From Streptomyces umbrinus (GTDB lineage Bacteria > Actinomycetota > Actinomycetes > Streptomycetales > Streptomycetaceae), in contig NZ_JAUSZI010000002.1 of the NCBI RefSeq assembly GCF_030817415.1, positions 3,782,001-3,846,000 of the forward strand: a stretch of 64,000 bases of DNA. Reading direction: 5' to 3'. The position numbers were made by a program, and so were the translations under genes. Shown one piece after another: positions 16,756-24,956 of the stretch (the stretch's first letter is position 1; the number at the start of each line of letters is the position of its first letter). The notes under the pieces are model-generated. The model was not told where the DNA came from and made no database searches. It was given only the letters and a program-made list of their open reading frames with translations.

Positions 16756-16844
16756 TGCCGGCCCTCCAGTCAGATGTCCAATCACTGAGACATCCACCCT
16801 AGTCCCGCGTCCCACGTTTTCAACACCCCCGATCGCCCCAGAAC

Positions 16845-16857
16845 TGCGAAATCCGCA
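16845..16857. promoter_or_regulatory. Candidate Lrp-type operator TGCG-N5-CGCA
   Basis: The inverted repeat TGCGAAATCCGCA lies in the 163-bp gap between the divergent dehydrogenase and Lrp/AsnC genes, in a locally AT-richer stretch. It is a reasonable autoregulatory site for the adjacent regulator, but a single short palindrome is weak evidence. Confidence 0.35.
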
Positions 16858-16918
16858 CATGTGGGCCTCGCAGACAACGAATTTCATCAATCAACTCTTG
16901 CGGAACTGCTGATGCCTC

Positions 16919-17440
16919 ATGCACAGTGAGCACGTGTCCAGTCGCAGCGCAGAGCCGAAGGGCTCCCGAGACACCCGGTCGGGGAACACCACTCCCCCGC
17001 TGGACAGCGTCTCCCTCGCCATCATCGAGCAACTCCAGGAAGACGGCCGCAGGCCGTACGCCGCGATCGGCAAGGCCGTCGGCCTCTCCGAGGCGGCCGT
17101 GCGCCAGCGCGTCCAGAAGCTGCTCGACCAGGGCGTGATGCAGATCGTCGCCGTCACGGACCCGCTCACCGTGGGTTTCCGCAGGCAGGCGATGGTGGGC
17201 CTCAACGTCGACGGCGACCTGGAACCGGTGGCGGACGCGCTGACCGCCATGCCGGAAGTCGAGTACGTGGTGATGACCGCGGGCTCGTTCGACATCCTCG
17301 CCGAGATCGTCTGCGAGGACGACGACCACCTGCTGGACGTCATCAACAAACGCATCCGGGCCCTGCCCGGCGTGCGCTCCACCGAGAGCTTCGTCTACCT
17401 CAAGCTCAAGAAGCAGACCTACATGTGGGGAACCCGATAG
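16919..17440 (+). CDS. Lrp/AsnC-family transcriptional regulator
   Basis: A 173-aa protein. After a variable, hydrophilic N-terminus comes the AsnC helix-turn-helix (LDSVSLAIIEQLQEDGRRPY; KAVGLSEAAVRQRVQKLLDQ) and the C-terminal RAM ligand-binding domain (VEYVVMTAGSFDILAEIVCE). These proteins form octamers whose DNA binding responds to small amino-acid-like effectors. It is divergent to the aminobutyraldehyde dehydrogenase and its stop lies two bases ahead of the aminotransferase GTG, so it probably controls both genes in response to an amine or amino acid. ATG 16919 or GTG 16934 could be the start. Confidence 0.9.
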   Translation: MHSEHVSSRSAEPKGSRDTRSGNTTPPLDSVSLAIIEQLQEDGRRPYAAIGKAVGLSEAAVRQRVQKLLDQGVMQIVAVTDPLTVGFRRQAMVGLNVDGDLEPVADALTAMPEVEYVVMTAGSFDILAEIVCEDDDHLLDVINKRIRALPGVRSTESFVYLKLKKQTYMWGTR

Positions 17441-17442
17441 CC

Positions 17443-18822
17443 GTGACCACCAAGGACCTCAGCCGAACCGCGTACGACCACCTGTGGATGCACTTCACCC
17501 GCATGTCCTCGTACGAGAACGCTCCCGTCCCCACGATCGTCCGTGGCGAGGGCACCTACATCTACGACGACAAGGGCAAGCGCTACCTCGACGGTCTCGC
17601 GGGGCTGTTCGTGGTCCAGGCGGGCCACGGCCGCCGGGAGCTGGCCGAGACGGCGTTCAAGCAGGCGCAGGAGCTGGCTTTCTTCCCGATCTGGTCCTAC
17701 GCCCACCCGAAGGCCGTCGAGCTCGCGGAGCGCCTCGCGAACTACGCGCCGGGCGACCTGAACAAGGTCTTCTTCACCACGGGTGGCGGCGAGGCCGTCG
17801 AGACCGCCTGGAAGCTCGCCAAGCAGTACTTCAAGCTGCAGGGCAAGCCGACCAAGTACAAGGTCATCTCGCGCGCGGTCGCCTACCACGGCACCCCGCA
17901 GGGCGCCCTGTCCATCACGGGCCTGCCGGCCCTGAAGGCCCCGTTCGAGCCGCTGGTCCCGGGCGCCCACAAGGTCCCGAACACCAACATCTACCGCGCG
18001 CCCGCCTTCCTCGACCAGGGGTCCGGCATCTCCCCCGAGGCCTTCGGCCGCTGGGCCGCCGACCAGATCGAGGAGCAGATCCTCTTCGAGGGCCCGGAGA
18101 CGGTCGCCGCCGTCTTCCTGGAGCCCGTGCAGAACGCCGGCGGCTGCTTCCCGCCGCCGCCCGGCTACTTCCAGCGCGTCCGCGAGATCTGCGACCAGTA
18201 CGACGTGCTGCTCGTCTCCGACGAGGTCATCTGCGCCTTCGGCCGCCTGGGCACGATGTTCGCCTGTGACAAGTTCGACTACGTACCGGACATGATCACC
18301 TGCGCCAAGGGCATGACCTCGGGCTACTCCCCGATCGGCGCGTGCATCATCTCGGACCGGCTCGCCGAGCCGTTCTACAAGGGCGACAACACCTTCCTGC
18401 ACGGCTACACCTTCGGCGGCCACCCGGTGTCGGCGGCCGTGGGTCTCGCCAACCTCGACCTGTTCGAGCGGGAGAATCTCACGCAGCACGTGCTGGACAA
18501 CGAGGGGGCGTTCCTCTCCACTCTCCAGAAGCTGCACGACCTGCCGATCGTCGGCGACGTCCGCGGCAACGGCTTCTTCTACGGCATCGAGCTGGTGAAG
18601 GACAAGGCCACCAAGGAGACCTTCACGGACGAGGAGTCGGAGCGCGTGCTCTACGGCTTCGTCTCCAAGAAGCTCTTCGAGTACGGCCTCTACTGCCGCG
18701 CCGACGACCGCGGTGACCCGGTCATCCAGCTCTCGCCGCCGCTGATCTCCGACCAGTCGACCTTCGACGAGATCGAGGGGATCGTCCGCCAGGTGCTGAC
18801 CGAGGCGTGGGCGAAGCTCTGA
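17443..18822 (+). CDS. Class III pyridoxal-phosphate aminotransferase (putrescine/GABA-type)
   Basis: A 459-aa protein of the omega-aminotransferase family, transferring an amino group from a terminal amine (putrescine, GABA or beta-alanine) to a keto acid such as pyruvate. Signatures are TTGGGEAVETAWKLAKQYF (cofactor phosphate site), SDEVICAFGRLG (Asp contacting the pyridine nitrogen), ITCAKGMTSGYSPIGA with the Schiff-base Lys, and GYTFGGHPVSAAV. GTG 17443 starts right after the Lrp stop, with GGGGA 11 bases upstream; ATG 17425, overlapping the Lrp gene, is the alternative. Cotranscription with the Lrp gene and proximity to the dehydrogenase support polyamine/GABA catabolism. Confidence 0.9.
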   Translation: MTTKDLSRTAYDHLWMHFTRMSSYENAPVPTIVRGEGTYIYDDKGKRYLDGLAGLFVVQAGHGRRELAETAFKQAQELAFFPIWSYAHPKAVELAERLANYAPGDLNKVFFTTGGGEAVETAWKLAKQYFKLQGKPTKYKVISRAVAYHGTPQGALSITGLPALKAPFEPLVPGAHKVPNTNIYRAPAFLDQGSGISPEAFGRWAADQIEEQILFEGPETVAAVFLEPVQNAGGCFPPPPGYFQRVREICDQYDVLLVSDEVICAFGRLGTMFACDKFDYVPDMITCAKGMTSGYSPIGACIISDRLAEPFYKGDNTFLHGYTFGGHPVSAAVGLANLDLFERENLTQHVLDNEGAFLSTLQKLHDLPIVGDVRGNGFFYGIELVKDKATKETFTDEESERVLYGFVSKKLFEYGLYCRADDRGDPVIQLSPPLISDQSTFDEIEGIVRQVLTEAWAKL

Positions 18823-19038
18823 CCCCGCCGGCCCCCAGGGGCTCCGATGAGCTGAATCTGTGATCAACACCGGCCCCGGTGCCGCCCGTTCGAGTGAGAA
18901 TGGGCGCTCCGGGGCCGCGTGCTGTCCGGCCTCCCGGCCCCGACTACCTAGCGTGCCCAGTGACCGATCGGCCCTGCCTTCGTTCCCCCGGAAGGGGGAC
19001 TTCGCACGGCATTTCTGATCTGAACCGAGGTGTACGCC

Positions 19039-19779
19039 ATGGTGGCTCCGCCGGACAACGACGTGCTGTGGGCACGCGCCCTGCACGTCAAGCACAACGG
19101 CTCGCCCGCGCTCACCGGCGTCTCGCTCGGGGTTCGCGAGGGCGAGATCCTGGCCGTCGGCGGCCCGCGTGGCAGCGGCAAGACGACCCTGCTCCAGTGC
19201 CTGTCCGGGCAGTTGCGGGCGCAACAGGGCGAGGTCTGGTTCAACAGCACGCCCGTGCACACCATGGGTCCGCTGACCCGCGAGCGGCTGCGCCGCGACC
19301 GGTTCGCCTGGATCGACCCGACGCCGGTCCTGGTCCCCGAACTGAACGCCTGGGAGAACGCGGCCCTGCCCCTGATGCTGCGCGGTGTCTCGCGCCGCCG
19401 CGCCAAGACCGCCGCCCTGGAGTGGCTGGACCGCCTCGACATCGGCGGCTGCGCCCGCAAACGCCCGTACGCGCTTCTGCACGCCGAGCGGCAGCGCGTG
19501 GCCATCGCCCGCGCGCTGGCCCCCGCGCCGACCGTGCTCTTCGCCGACGAGCCCACTGCCCCGCTGCACCGCGCCGACCGGGCCCAGGTGCTGCGTACGC
19601 TCACGACGGCGGCCCGGTCGCACGGGATCACCGTCGTACTGGCCACGCACGACGCGGACACCGCGGCCCTCGCCGACCGCACGGTGTCGCTGCTCGACGG
19701 GCGGCGCGTGAACACCGTCCATCTGCCGCCGGTGGCCGACAGCGTGGAAGGCCGGGCCGCGTGCTCGCTCTCCGTCTAG
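19039..19779 (+). CDS. ABC transporter ATP-binding protein with degenerate signature motif
   Basis: A 246-aa ATPase of the LolD/MacB-like group that partners FtsX-type permeases. Walker A is GGPRGSGKTT, Walker B is VLFADEPTAPLHRADR and the H-loop is LATHDAD. The signature region reads YALLHAERQRVAIARAL, so the usual LSGGQ is replaced by LHAER. The D-loop region also differs (PLHR in place of LD). ATG 19039 has GAGG eight bases upstream; GTG 19030 is an alternative. Its 3' end overlaps the permease gene by 19 bp. The pair likely works as an exporter or a membrane-remodelling complex; hydrolysis competence is uncertain because of the altered signature. Confidence 0.87.
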   Translation: MVAPPDNDVLWARALHVKHNGSPALTGVSLGVREGEILAVGGPRGSGKTTLLQCLSGQLRAQQGEVWFNSTPVHTMGPLTRERLRRDRFAWIDPTPVLVPELNAWENAALPLMLRGVSRRRAKTAALEWLDRLDIGGCARKRPYALLHAERQRVAIARALAPAPTVLFADEPTAPLHRADRAQVLRTLTTAARSHGITVVLATHDADTAALADRTVSLLDGRRVNTVHLPPVADSVEGRAACSLSV

Positions 19780-21458
19780 CGCGCGGGGCCCGGCCCGCCG
19801 TCCAGCTCCGCAGGCTCCTGGTCGCGGCGGCGTCGGCGGGCACGGGCTTCCTGCTCCTGTGCACTCTGGGGTACGCGATGGGGCACCCGGACGCGTCCGG
19901 TGCGGCCGTGCTGCGGCTGGCCTGGTGCGTGGCGCCGCTCGCCGCGACCGTGCAGTTCGCGGTGGCGGTCGCCCGGACCGACCCGGCCACCCGTCCCCGG
20001 CAGGGGCTGTCGGCGCTCGGCCTCGGCCCCGCCCGCCTGACGGTCCTCGCGGCGATCTCCACCGCCGTGTCCTGCACGCTCGGTTCGATGATCGCCCTGC
20101 TCTTCTTCCTGCATCTGCGCGGCGACCTGACCGGCCTCCCCTTCGACGGCGACGCCGCCGACCTCCTCGCCGCGGACGAGCCACTGCCCCTCCCGGCCGC
20201 GCTCACCCTGCTGGCCCTCGTACCGCTCATCGCCTCGGCGGCCAGCGCGGCGGTGCTCCGGCCGCGGGGCCCGAGGCCCAGCCTCACGACGGGCGGACGG
20301 CCGGGCCGGCTGAGCGGCTTCGGCGGATACGGCCGCTCCGTCGAACGCGTCGGCTTCGGCGCGTACGGGCGCTTCGGGACGCGTACGGAGTCACGTACGG
20401 AGGCGAAGGCGGGCCCGCGCTCCGAGAGCCAGGACGGTTCCGGGAACCGGGAGGGTTCCGCGGGCCGGGAGGGTTCTGCGGGCCGGGGCGGCTCCGGGCA
20501 GGACACCACCGGCCACACCGGGCGCGCCGAGCACGGCAGCCCCGAGGCCTCCACCAGTGCCGCGGCGCTCGACGTGCCCCGCCGCTCCGGCGCGCGCGCC
20601 CGCGCGAGGGTCGAGGCCCACCCCGGCGGCGAGCAGCTCTCCGCCACCCACACCACCGCCGACGCGCCCGCGCACAACGGCCACGACAGTCGCGGCGGCC
20701 ACCACGCAGCCGACCCCCGCGCCGCCTCACAGCACCCCGACAGTCACGACAGCCATGGCAGCAACACCAGCCCCGGGCTCACCGGCCGTCCCGGTCGCAC
20801 CAGCCACCCACTGGACCCGCTGGACCCCCAGCACCCCCCGGCCCCCCTCCCCACCCCCTCCGGCCTCCCCTGGGGCGCCGCGGTCCTCGCGGCCGGGCTC
20901 GCCGTGGAGACGTACGCCGGCCGTACGTCCCCGGCCCTCGCGGGACCCGACCTGCCAGGCGGCTTCAACGTCGGGCCCCTCGGTGTGCTGGTCGGCTGGG
21001 CGCTCACCGCGTTCGGGCTCGCGCTGGCCGGGCCCGCGATCACACACCTCTGCGGCAGGCTGCTCCAGGCCGTGCGGCCGGGCGCCCTGCGGCTGCTCGC
21101 GGGACGCGTGCTCATGGAGGAGGCGGCCCGCATCGGACGCCCGCTCGGTGTGGTGTGCGCGGTGGCGTCGGGGGCGTACGCCATGGCCGTGCTCTACGGC
21201 CGCGCGCGCCCCGACGTGGGGCCGCTCACCACCCTGGGCGCGCTGCTCGTCGCGGGATGCGCCGTCGCGACGCTCATGACCGCCGCGGTGGAGGCGAGGA
21301 ACGCGCGCGCCGACACCACGGCCGCCCTGCTGCGGCTCGGGGCCCCGGCCACGGCGCTGCGCAGCGCCGCCGCCCTCCGCACGGGCGCCCTGCTCGCCGT
21401 CTTCGGCCCGCTGACCTGGGCGGTCGCGGAGCTGGCCGCACTGCCACTGACCCGCTGA
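19761..21458 (+). CDS. ABC transporter permease with long hydrophilic insert
   Basis: A 565-aa integral membrane protein starting at GTG 19761 (VLALRLARGARPAVQLRR). Hydrophobic segments are LLVAAASAGTGFLLLCTLGY, LRLAWCVAPLAATVQFAVAV, TVLAAISTAVSCTLGSMIAL and ALTLLALVPLIASAASAAVL. A ~200-residue low-complexity insert (Gly/Ser/Arg/His-rich: GSGNREGSAGREGSAGRGGS, GHDSRGGHHAADPRAAS) follows, then further membrane segments (WGAAVLAAGLAVETYAG; NVGPLGVLVGWALTAFGLAL; and a C-terminal pair). The arrangement resembles FtsX-like permeases with a variable central linker. It overlaps its ATPase gene by 19 bp, implying coupled synthesis. The cargo is unknown. Confidence 0.85.
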   Translation: MLALRLARGARPAVQLRRLLVAAASAGTGFLLLCTLGYAMGHPDASGAAVLRLAWCVAPLAATVQFAVAVARTDPATRPRQGLSALGLGPARLTVLAAISTAVSCTLGSMIALLFFLHLRGDLTGLPFDGDAADLLAADEPLPLPAALTLLALVPLIASAASAAVLRPRGPRPSLTTGGRPGRLSGFGGYGRSVERVGFGAYGRFGTRTESRTEAKAGPRSESQDGSGNREGSAGREGSAGRGGSGQDTTGHTGRAEHGSPEASTSAAALDVPRRSGARARARVEAHPGGEQLSATHTTADAPAHNGHDSRGGHHAADPRAASQHPDSHDSHGSNTSPGLTGRPGRTSHPLDPLDPQHPPAPLPTPSGLPWGAAVLAAGLAVETYAGRTSPALAGPDLPGGFNVGPLGVLVGWALTAFGLALAGPAITHLCGRLLQAVRPGALRLLAGRVLMEEAARIGRPLGVVCAVASGAYAMAVLYGRARPDVGPLTTLGALLVAGCAVATLMTAAVEARNARADTTAALLRLGAPATALRSAAALRTGALLAVFGPLTWAVAELAALPLTR

Positions 21459-21577
21459 CGGCTCACGACTCTCGATCTACAGCTCGCCCGAAAAAGTTCG
21501 CGGAACGCCGATGACTTTTCGACGGCCCCCCGGTCTACCCCTCCGAACAGCACATCACGCGACGGGAGAGACCGGAC

Positions 21578-21985
21578 ATGTACCAGCAGATGATCTTCGT
21601 GAACCTGGCTGTGAACGACGTCGACGCCTCCAAGAAGTTCTTCACGGAGCTCGGCTACACGATCAACCCGCAGTTCTCGGACGAGAACTGCGCGTCCGTC
21701 GTGATCAGCGACACGATCGTCGCGATGCTGCTGAACAAGCAGCGCTACGCGGACTTCACGAAGAAGGAGATCGCGGACTCGACGAAGACCAGCGAGGTGC
21801 TGATCTGTCTGAGCGCCGAGAGCCGCGAGAAGGTGGACGAGCTCGTCGACAAGGCGATCGCGTCGGGCGGCTCGGCGAGCGGCGAGACCCAGGACTACGG
21901 CCAGATGTACGGCCGCGCCTTCGACGACCCGGACGGCCACACCTGGGAGGTCCTGTGGATGGACCCGGCGGCCGTTCAGGGCTGA
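21578..21985 (+). CDS. VOC/glyoxalase-superfamily protein
   Basis: A 135-aa protein with two beta-alpha-beta-beta-beta modules of the vicinal-oxygen-chelate fold: MIFVNLAVNDVDASKKFFTE at the N-terminus and GRAFDDPDGHTWEVLWMDP at the C-terminus, the latter with the usual DPDGH/E metal-site pattern. The subfamily is the lactoylglutathione-lyase-like group of stand-alone proteins whose substrate is generally unknown. A GGGAGAG block lies eight bases ahead of ATG 21578. It lies between the ABC permease and the LOG-like gene, with a 119-bp upstream gap that should contain its promoter. Confidence 0.88.
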   Translation: MYQQMIFVNLAVNDVDASKKFFTELGYTINPQFSDENCASVVISDTIVAMLLNKQRYADFTKKEIADSTKTSEVLICLSAESREKVDELVDKAIASGGSASGETQDYGQMYGRAFDDPDGHTWEVLWMDPAAVQG

Positions 21986-22009
21986 ACCGACCGTGCCTAG
22001 CATGGGCGG

Positions 22010-23143
22010 GTGCAGACGAGCCCCGCCCATGCGGCCCACCACAACGACCGTGAGATCGAGACGCTGGAGGAGTTCGACGCAGTCGTCTCGTCCCGCGGCA
22101 CCCTCGCCGGCTTCCGTGTCCAGTGCGTCGATCTGACGGACCGTACAAGGGAGTTGCTGGCGAGCGACGCCACCGGCGCCGTCTTTCTCGGCTGCCCGAT
22201 GCGGGAGAACGCCGCGGCGAAGGTCCGCGCCGACGGCGCCCTGGTCTTCCCGCCGCTCCCCGGTCTGCCCTTCGACCCGTACCGCGGTCACCTCTACCGT
22301 CCCGACGAGTTGTTCGCCTCGCTCGACAAGGGGTACGAGGAGACGCCGGACGCTCTCGCGTACGCCTGGTTCCAGCAGACGAAGACCGACGGCGACATCT
22401 ACGCGTCGATGCTGCGCTCCGTCCACGACGACGCGATCTCCGACGCCCTCGACGAACTCCTGCGCGGCACGCGGGTGGTGGGCGTGATGGGCGGCCACGC
22501 ACTCGGGCGCGGCACGGAGGCCTACACCGGCGCGGTCCGGCTCGGGCGCGCGCTCGCGCGCGGCGGGTTCACGGTGGCGACGGGCGGCGGCCCCGGCGCG
22601 ATGGAGGCGGCGAACCTCGGCGCGTACGCGGCCCCGTACGACGACACCATGCTGCACGAGGCGTGCGAACTCCTCGCGAAGTCACCGTCGTTCGTGCCGT
22701 CGGTGACCGACTGGGCGCGCGCCGCCTTCGAGGTGCGCACGCGCTGGCCGAAGGGCAACACCTCTGTCGGCATCCCCACTTGGTTCTACGGGCACGAGCC
22801 GCCGAACGCCTTCGCCTCCCACATCGCCAAGTACTTCGCCAACGCCACTCGCGAGGACGGCCTGCTGGCCCGTTCGAACGCGGGTGTGGTGTTCCTGCCC
22901 GGAGCCGCCGGCACGGTCCAGGAGATCTTCGACAACGCGACCCCCAACTACTACGAGTCCCGCGGCGAACCCACCCCGATGGTGCTGGTGAACCGCGCGC
23001 ACTGGACGGAGCGACTGCCCACCTGGCCCCTGCTCCAGGCGCTCGCCCGCGACCGCTCGATGGAGTCCCGGATCGCGCTGGTGGACCGGATCGAGGAGGC
23101 ACCGGAGGCGCTCATCCGCTTGGCGCATGTAAATGAAAGCTAA
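22010..23143 (+). CDS. LOG-family / TIGR00730-like Rossmann-fold nucleotide-binding protein
   Basis: A 377-aa protein. The C-terminal ~220 residues have the lysine-decarboxylase-like (LOG) fold: VVGVMGGHALGRGTEAY, TGGGPGAMEAANLGAYA and the PGGxGTxxE position as PGAAGTVQEIFDNATP. LOG proteins hydrolyse cytokinin-type nucleoside 5'-monophosphates or related nucleotides. The extra ~150 N-terminal residues (DAVVSSRGTLAGFRVQCVDL; FLGCPMRENAAAKVRADGAL) make it longer than typical ~190-aa LOGs. GTG 22010 has no SD and lies six bases after TAGCAT, a -10-like hexamer, so the transcript may be leaderless. Confidence 0.85.
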   Translation: MQTSPAHAAHHNDREIETLEEFDAVVSSRGTLAGFRVQCVDLTDRTRELLASDATGAVFLGCPMRENAAAKVRADGALVFPPLPGLPFDPYRGHLYRPDELFASLDKGYEETPDALAYAWFQQTKTDGDIYASMLRSVHDDAISDALDELLRGTRVVGVMGGHALGRGTEAYTGAVRLGRALARGGFTVATGGGPGAMEAANLGAYAAPYDDTMLHEACELLAKSPSFVPSVTDWARAAFEVRTRWPKGNTSVGIPTWFYGHEPPNAFASHIAKYFANATREDGLLARSNAGVVFLPGAAGTVQEIFDNATPNYYESRGEPTPMVLVNRAHWTERLPTWPLLQALARDRSMESRIALVDRIEEAPEALIRLAHVNES

Positions 23144-23278
23144 AGCCGAGGGTCAAGACGGACAGACGGATTGACAACCCGAGACGTGGGCCAATAAACC
23201 TGTGAGGCGTCTGGGATTGCTGTTTCTTCGCAGCCAATCCCCCACCCCCCTCGTTTGTGCATCCCGTGAAGGGCAATC

Positions 23279-23959
23279 GTGTCCATATCTCGCCGTACCG
23301 CACGTTCCGTGCGCATTCTCGGAGTTGCCTCCGCCTCGGCCGCGCTCACGCTCGGCCTCGCCGGCAACGCGCTCGCCTGCAACATCAGTGAGTTCTCGGC
23401 CGTCGCCAAGTGCGACGGCGCCAAGGGTGTCATCAGCGTCACCGACAAGGACCCGACCGGCGTCGCAGCCACGGTCACGGTCTTCCTCGAGTCCAACGGC
23501 GCGGACGAGAAGCTCGTCGGCACCCAGGAGGTCAAGGGCTCCCGCGAGGGCGTGACCATCGACTTCTCGGAGGACTGGAAGCCGAACGCGGAGTACCGGA
23601 TCCACGTCAAGGCCGGCAAGCAGGTCGACGAGGACATCAAGCCGAACCTCGTCACCCCGTCCGAGGCCTGCAAGTCCAAGGAGCCGTCGACGCCTTCGGC
23701 CACCCCGTCCCCGTCCGACGAGCCCTCCTCGCCGGTCACCGCGAAGCCCGAGTCCCCGGCGCCCTCGGAGTCGGAGAGCACCCCGCCCGCCTCGGCCGGC
23801 GGCAGCACCCCGTCCCCCGCGGGCGGCGACTCGAACCTCGCCGAGACCGGCTCCAGCTCCAACACCGGCGCGATCGCCGGCATAGCGGCCGCGCTCGTGG
23901 CGGCCGGCGCCGGCGTCATGTTCGCCCTCCGCCGCCGCGGCGCGACGAACGGCCGCTGA
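23279..23959 (+). CDS. LAXTG-anchored cell-surface protein
   Basis: A 226-aa exported protein. A Sec signal ([20 protein letters not shown] then GNALA) is followed by a ~100-residue immunoglobulin-like or beta-rich domain ([20 protein letters not shown]), a Pro/Ser/Thr/Glu wall-spanning linker, the sorting signal LAETG, a hydrophobic helix ([19 protein letters not shown]) and a positive tail (RRRGATNGR). LAXTG is the substrate motif of Streptomyces class E sortases, so it should be covalently attached to peptidoglycan. Cys residues near the mature N-terminus ([15 protein letters not shown]) and at ACKSKE may form a disulfide. GTG 23279 has GAAGGG five bases upstream. No sortase gene is adjacent. 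Confidence 0.9.
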   Translation: MSISRRTARSVRILGVASASAALTLGLAGNALACNISEFSAVAKCDGAKGVISVTDKDPTGVAATVTVFLESNGADEKLVGTQEVKGSREGVTIDFSEDWKPNAEYRIHVKAGKQVDEDIKPNLVTPSEACKSKEPSTPSATPSPSDEPSSPVTAKPESPAPSESESTPPASAGGSTPSPAGGDSNLAETGSSSNTGAIAGIAAALVAAGAGVMFALRRRGATNGR

Positions 23960-23981
23960 GCACCACCCGGTTCCACCAGGC

Positions 23982-24013
23982 GTGGCCCGCCCCCTCGTGA
24001 GGAGGCGGGCCAC
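23982..24013. terminator. Hairpin terminator after the LAXTG gene
   Basis: GTGGCCCGCC pairs with GGCGGGCCAC around a short CCCTCGTGAGGA loop, 22 bp after the stop codon. Confidence 0.8.
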
Positions 24014-24018
24014 CGCCC

Positions 24019-24117
24019 TTCAGGGGCGCGGGGAACTGCGCGAGCAACCCAAGGCGGGCGCCGGCACGTAGCAACGGTGGCCGGCACCGCTTTCAGGGGC
24101 GCGGGGAACTGCGCGAC
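24019..24117. repeat. Two partial copies of the intergenic repeat core
   Basis: TTCAGGGGCGCGGGGAACTG followed by CGCGA occurs at 24019-24043 and again at 24092-24116, 73 bp apart, in the gap between convergent genes. These match the centre of the full elements at 12379 and 54175 but lack the terminal inverted repeats. Confidence 0.85.
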
Positions 24118-24154
24118 CAGCCCCCACCGGCCCGCAGACGCACAAATCCGCCGA

Positions 24155-24946
24155 CTAACCGAACGTGGCCCGCTCCAGCCAGAAGTCCAGCAACTCCCGC
24201 TCCCCCAGAACCTCCAACCCCCCACCGTCCGGCGCCATCCGGCGATAAAAGGCAAGCATCACCTCGGTGAGCGGCCCCCGCAACGCAACCGTCGCCTTCT
24301 CGTGCCCACGCCGCCAGTCGATCCCCTCGTCCTCGAACTCGATGAGCCACTCGGCATCCAGCCCGGGCTCGGCGTCGGTGGCGTGGAGATGGATACTGCG
24401 CCCCACCCCGCGCAGCTCCCGCGCGGCATCGCTGGGGTACTTCTCCTGCGCGAACCGCACGATCTGCAGCCACTCGTCGATCGCGTCGGCGGCGAACGCC
24501 GGCGCCACCTCGTACGTCACGCCGACGGCGATCGCCGCGTCGGCCCGATGGACCACCGTCTCGTGGGTCATGCGCCGCGCCCAGAACCCGGCCGTGTGCT
24601 CCCAGGCCCAGGACCAGGCGGCGGCGTCGGCCCCGGCGGTGCGAAAGGTCTCGGCGGCCTGCTCGGCACCCTCCGCGAGCCAGGCGTCCAGCGCGGCGGG
24701 GTCGTCGCCCTCCGGCCCCCCGACGTCGGCCACGTCCTCGATCGGCACGCTCTTCGTCGCCCGCGTCCGCACGATGTGCTCGGCCCAGCGATGCGCCTCG
24801 CCCACATGCACGGCGAGCTGCCGCAGCGTCCAGTCAGGACAGGTCGGTACGGTCGCGCCGAGATCGACTCCGGCGAGATGCGACCTCAACAGCGCGGTCT
24901 GCCCGACGATTTCGCCGCAGTAGCGGTCGTGCCCGAGTTGCGTCAT
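24155..24946 (-). CDS. Maleylpyruvate isomerase family, mycothiol-dependent (DinB-fold) protein
   Basis: A 263-aa protein. The N-terminal four-helix MDMPI/DinB domain has GATVPTCPDWTLRQLAVHVG and, later, WARRMTHETVVHRADAA; the His residues (HVGEAH; THE; HRAD) form the expected metal triad. A C-terminal domain (VGRSIHLHATD; ATVALRGPLTEVMLAFYRRM) matches the MDMPI C-terminal, SCP2-like part. Family members use mycothiol, the actinobacterial thiol, in isomerase or detoxifying transfer reactions; the exact reaction here is unknown. ATG 24946 was chosen at the family N-terminus. It starts 10 bp after the thiQ stop on the same strand, so it may be the last gene of the thiamine operon. Confidence 0.85.
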   Translation of the reverse strand: MTQLGHDRYCGEIVGQTALLRSHLAGVDLGATVPTCPDWTLRQLAVHVGEAHRWAEHIVRTRATKSVPIEDVADVGGPEGDDPAALDAWLAEGAEQAAETFRTAGADAAAWSWAWEHTAGFWARRMTHETVVHRADAAIAVGVTYEVAPAFAADAIDEWLQIVRFAQEKYPSDAARELRGVGRSIHLHATDAEPGLDAEWLIEFEDEGIDWRRGHEKATVALRGPLTEVMLAFYRRMAPDGGGLEVLGERELLDFWLERATFG

Positions 24947-24956
24947 AAGCCGCACC

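Noticed and set aside
17419..20184. 921-codon open frame on the minus strand
   Set aside because: It runs antisense to the aminotransferase and ABC genes, has an Arg/Gly/Val composition typical of GC-rich shadow frames, and contains no recognisable domain.
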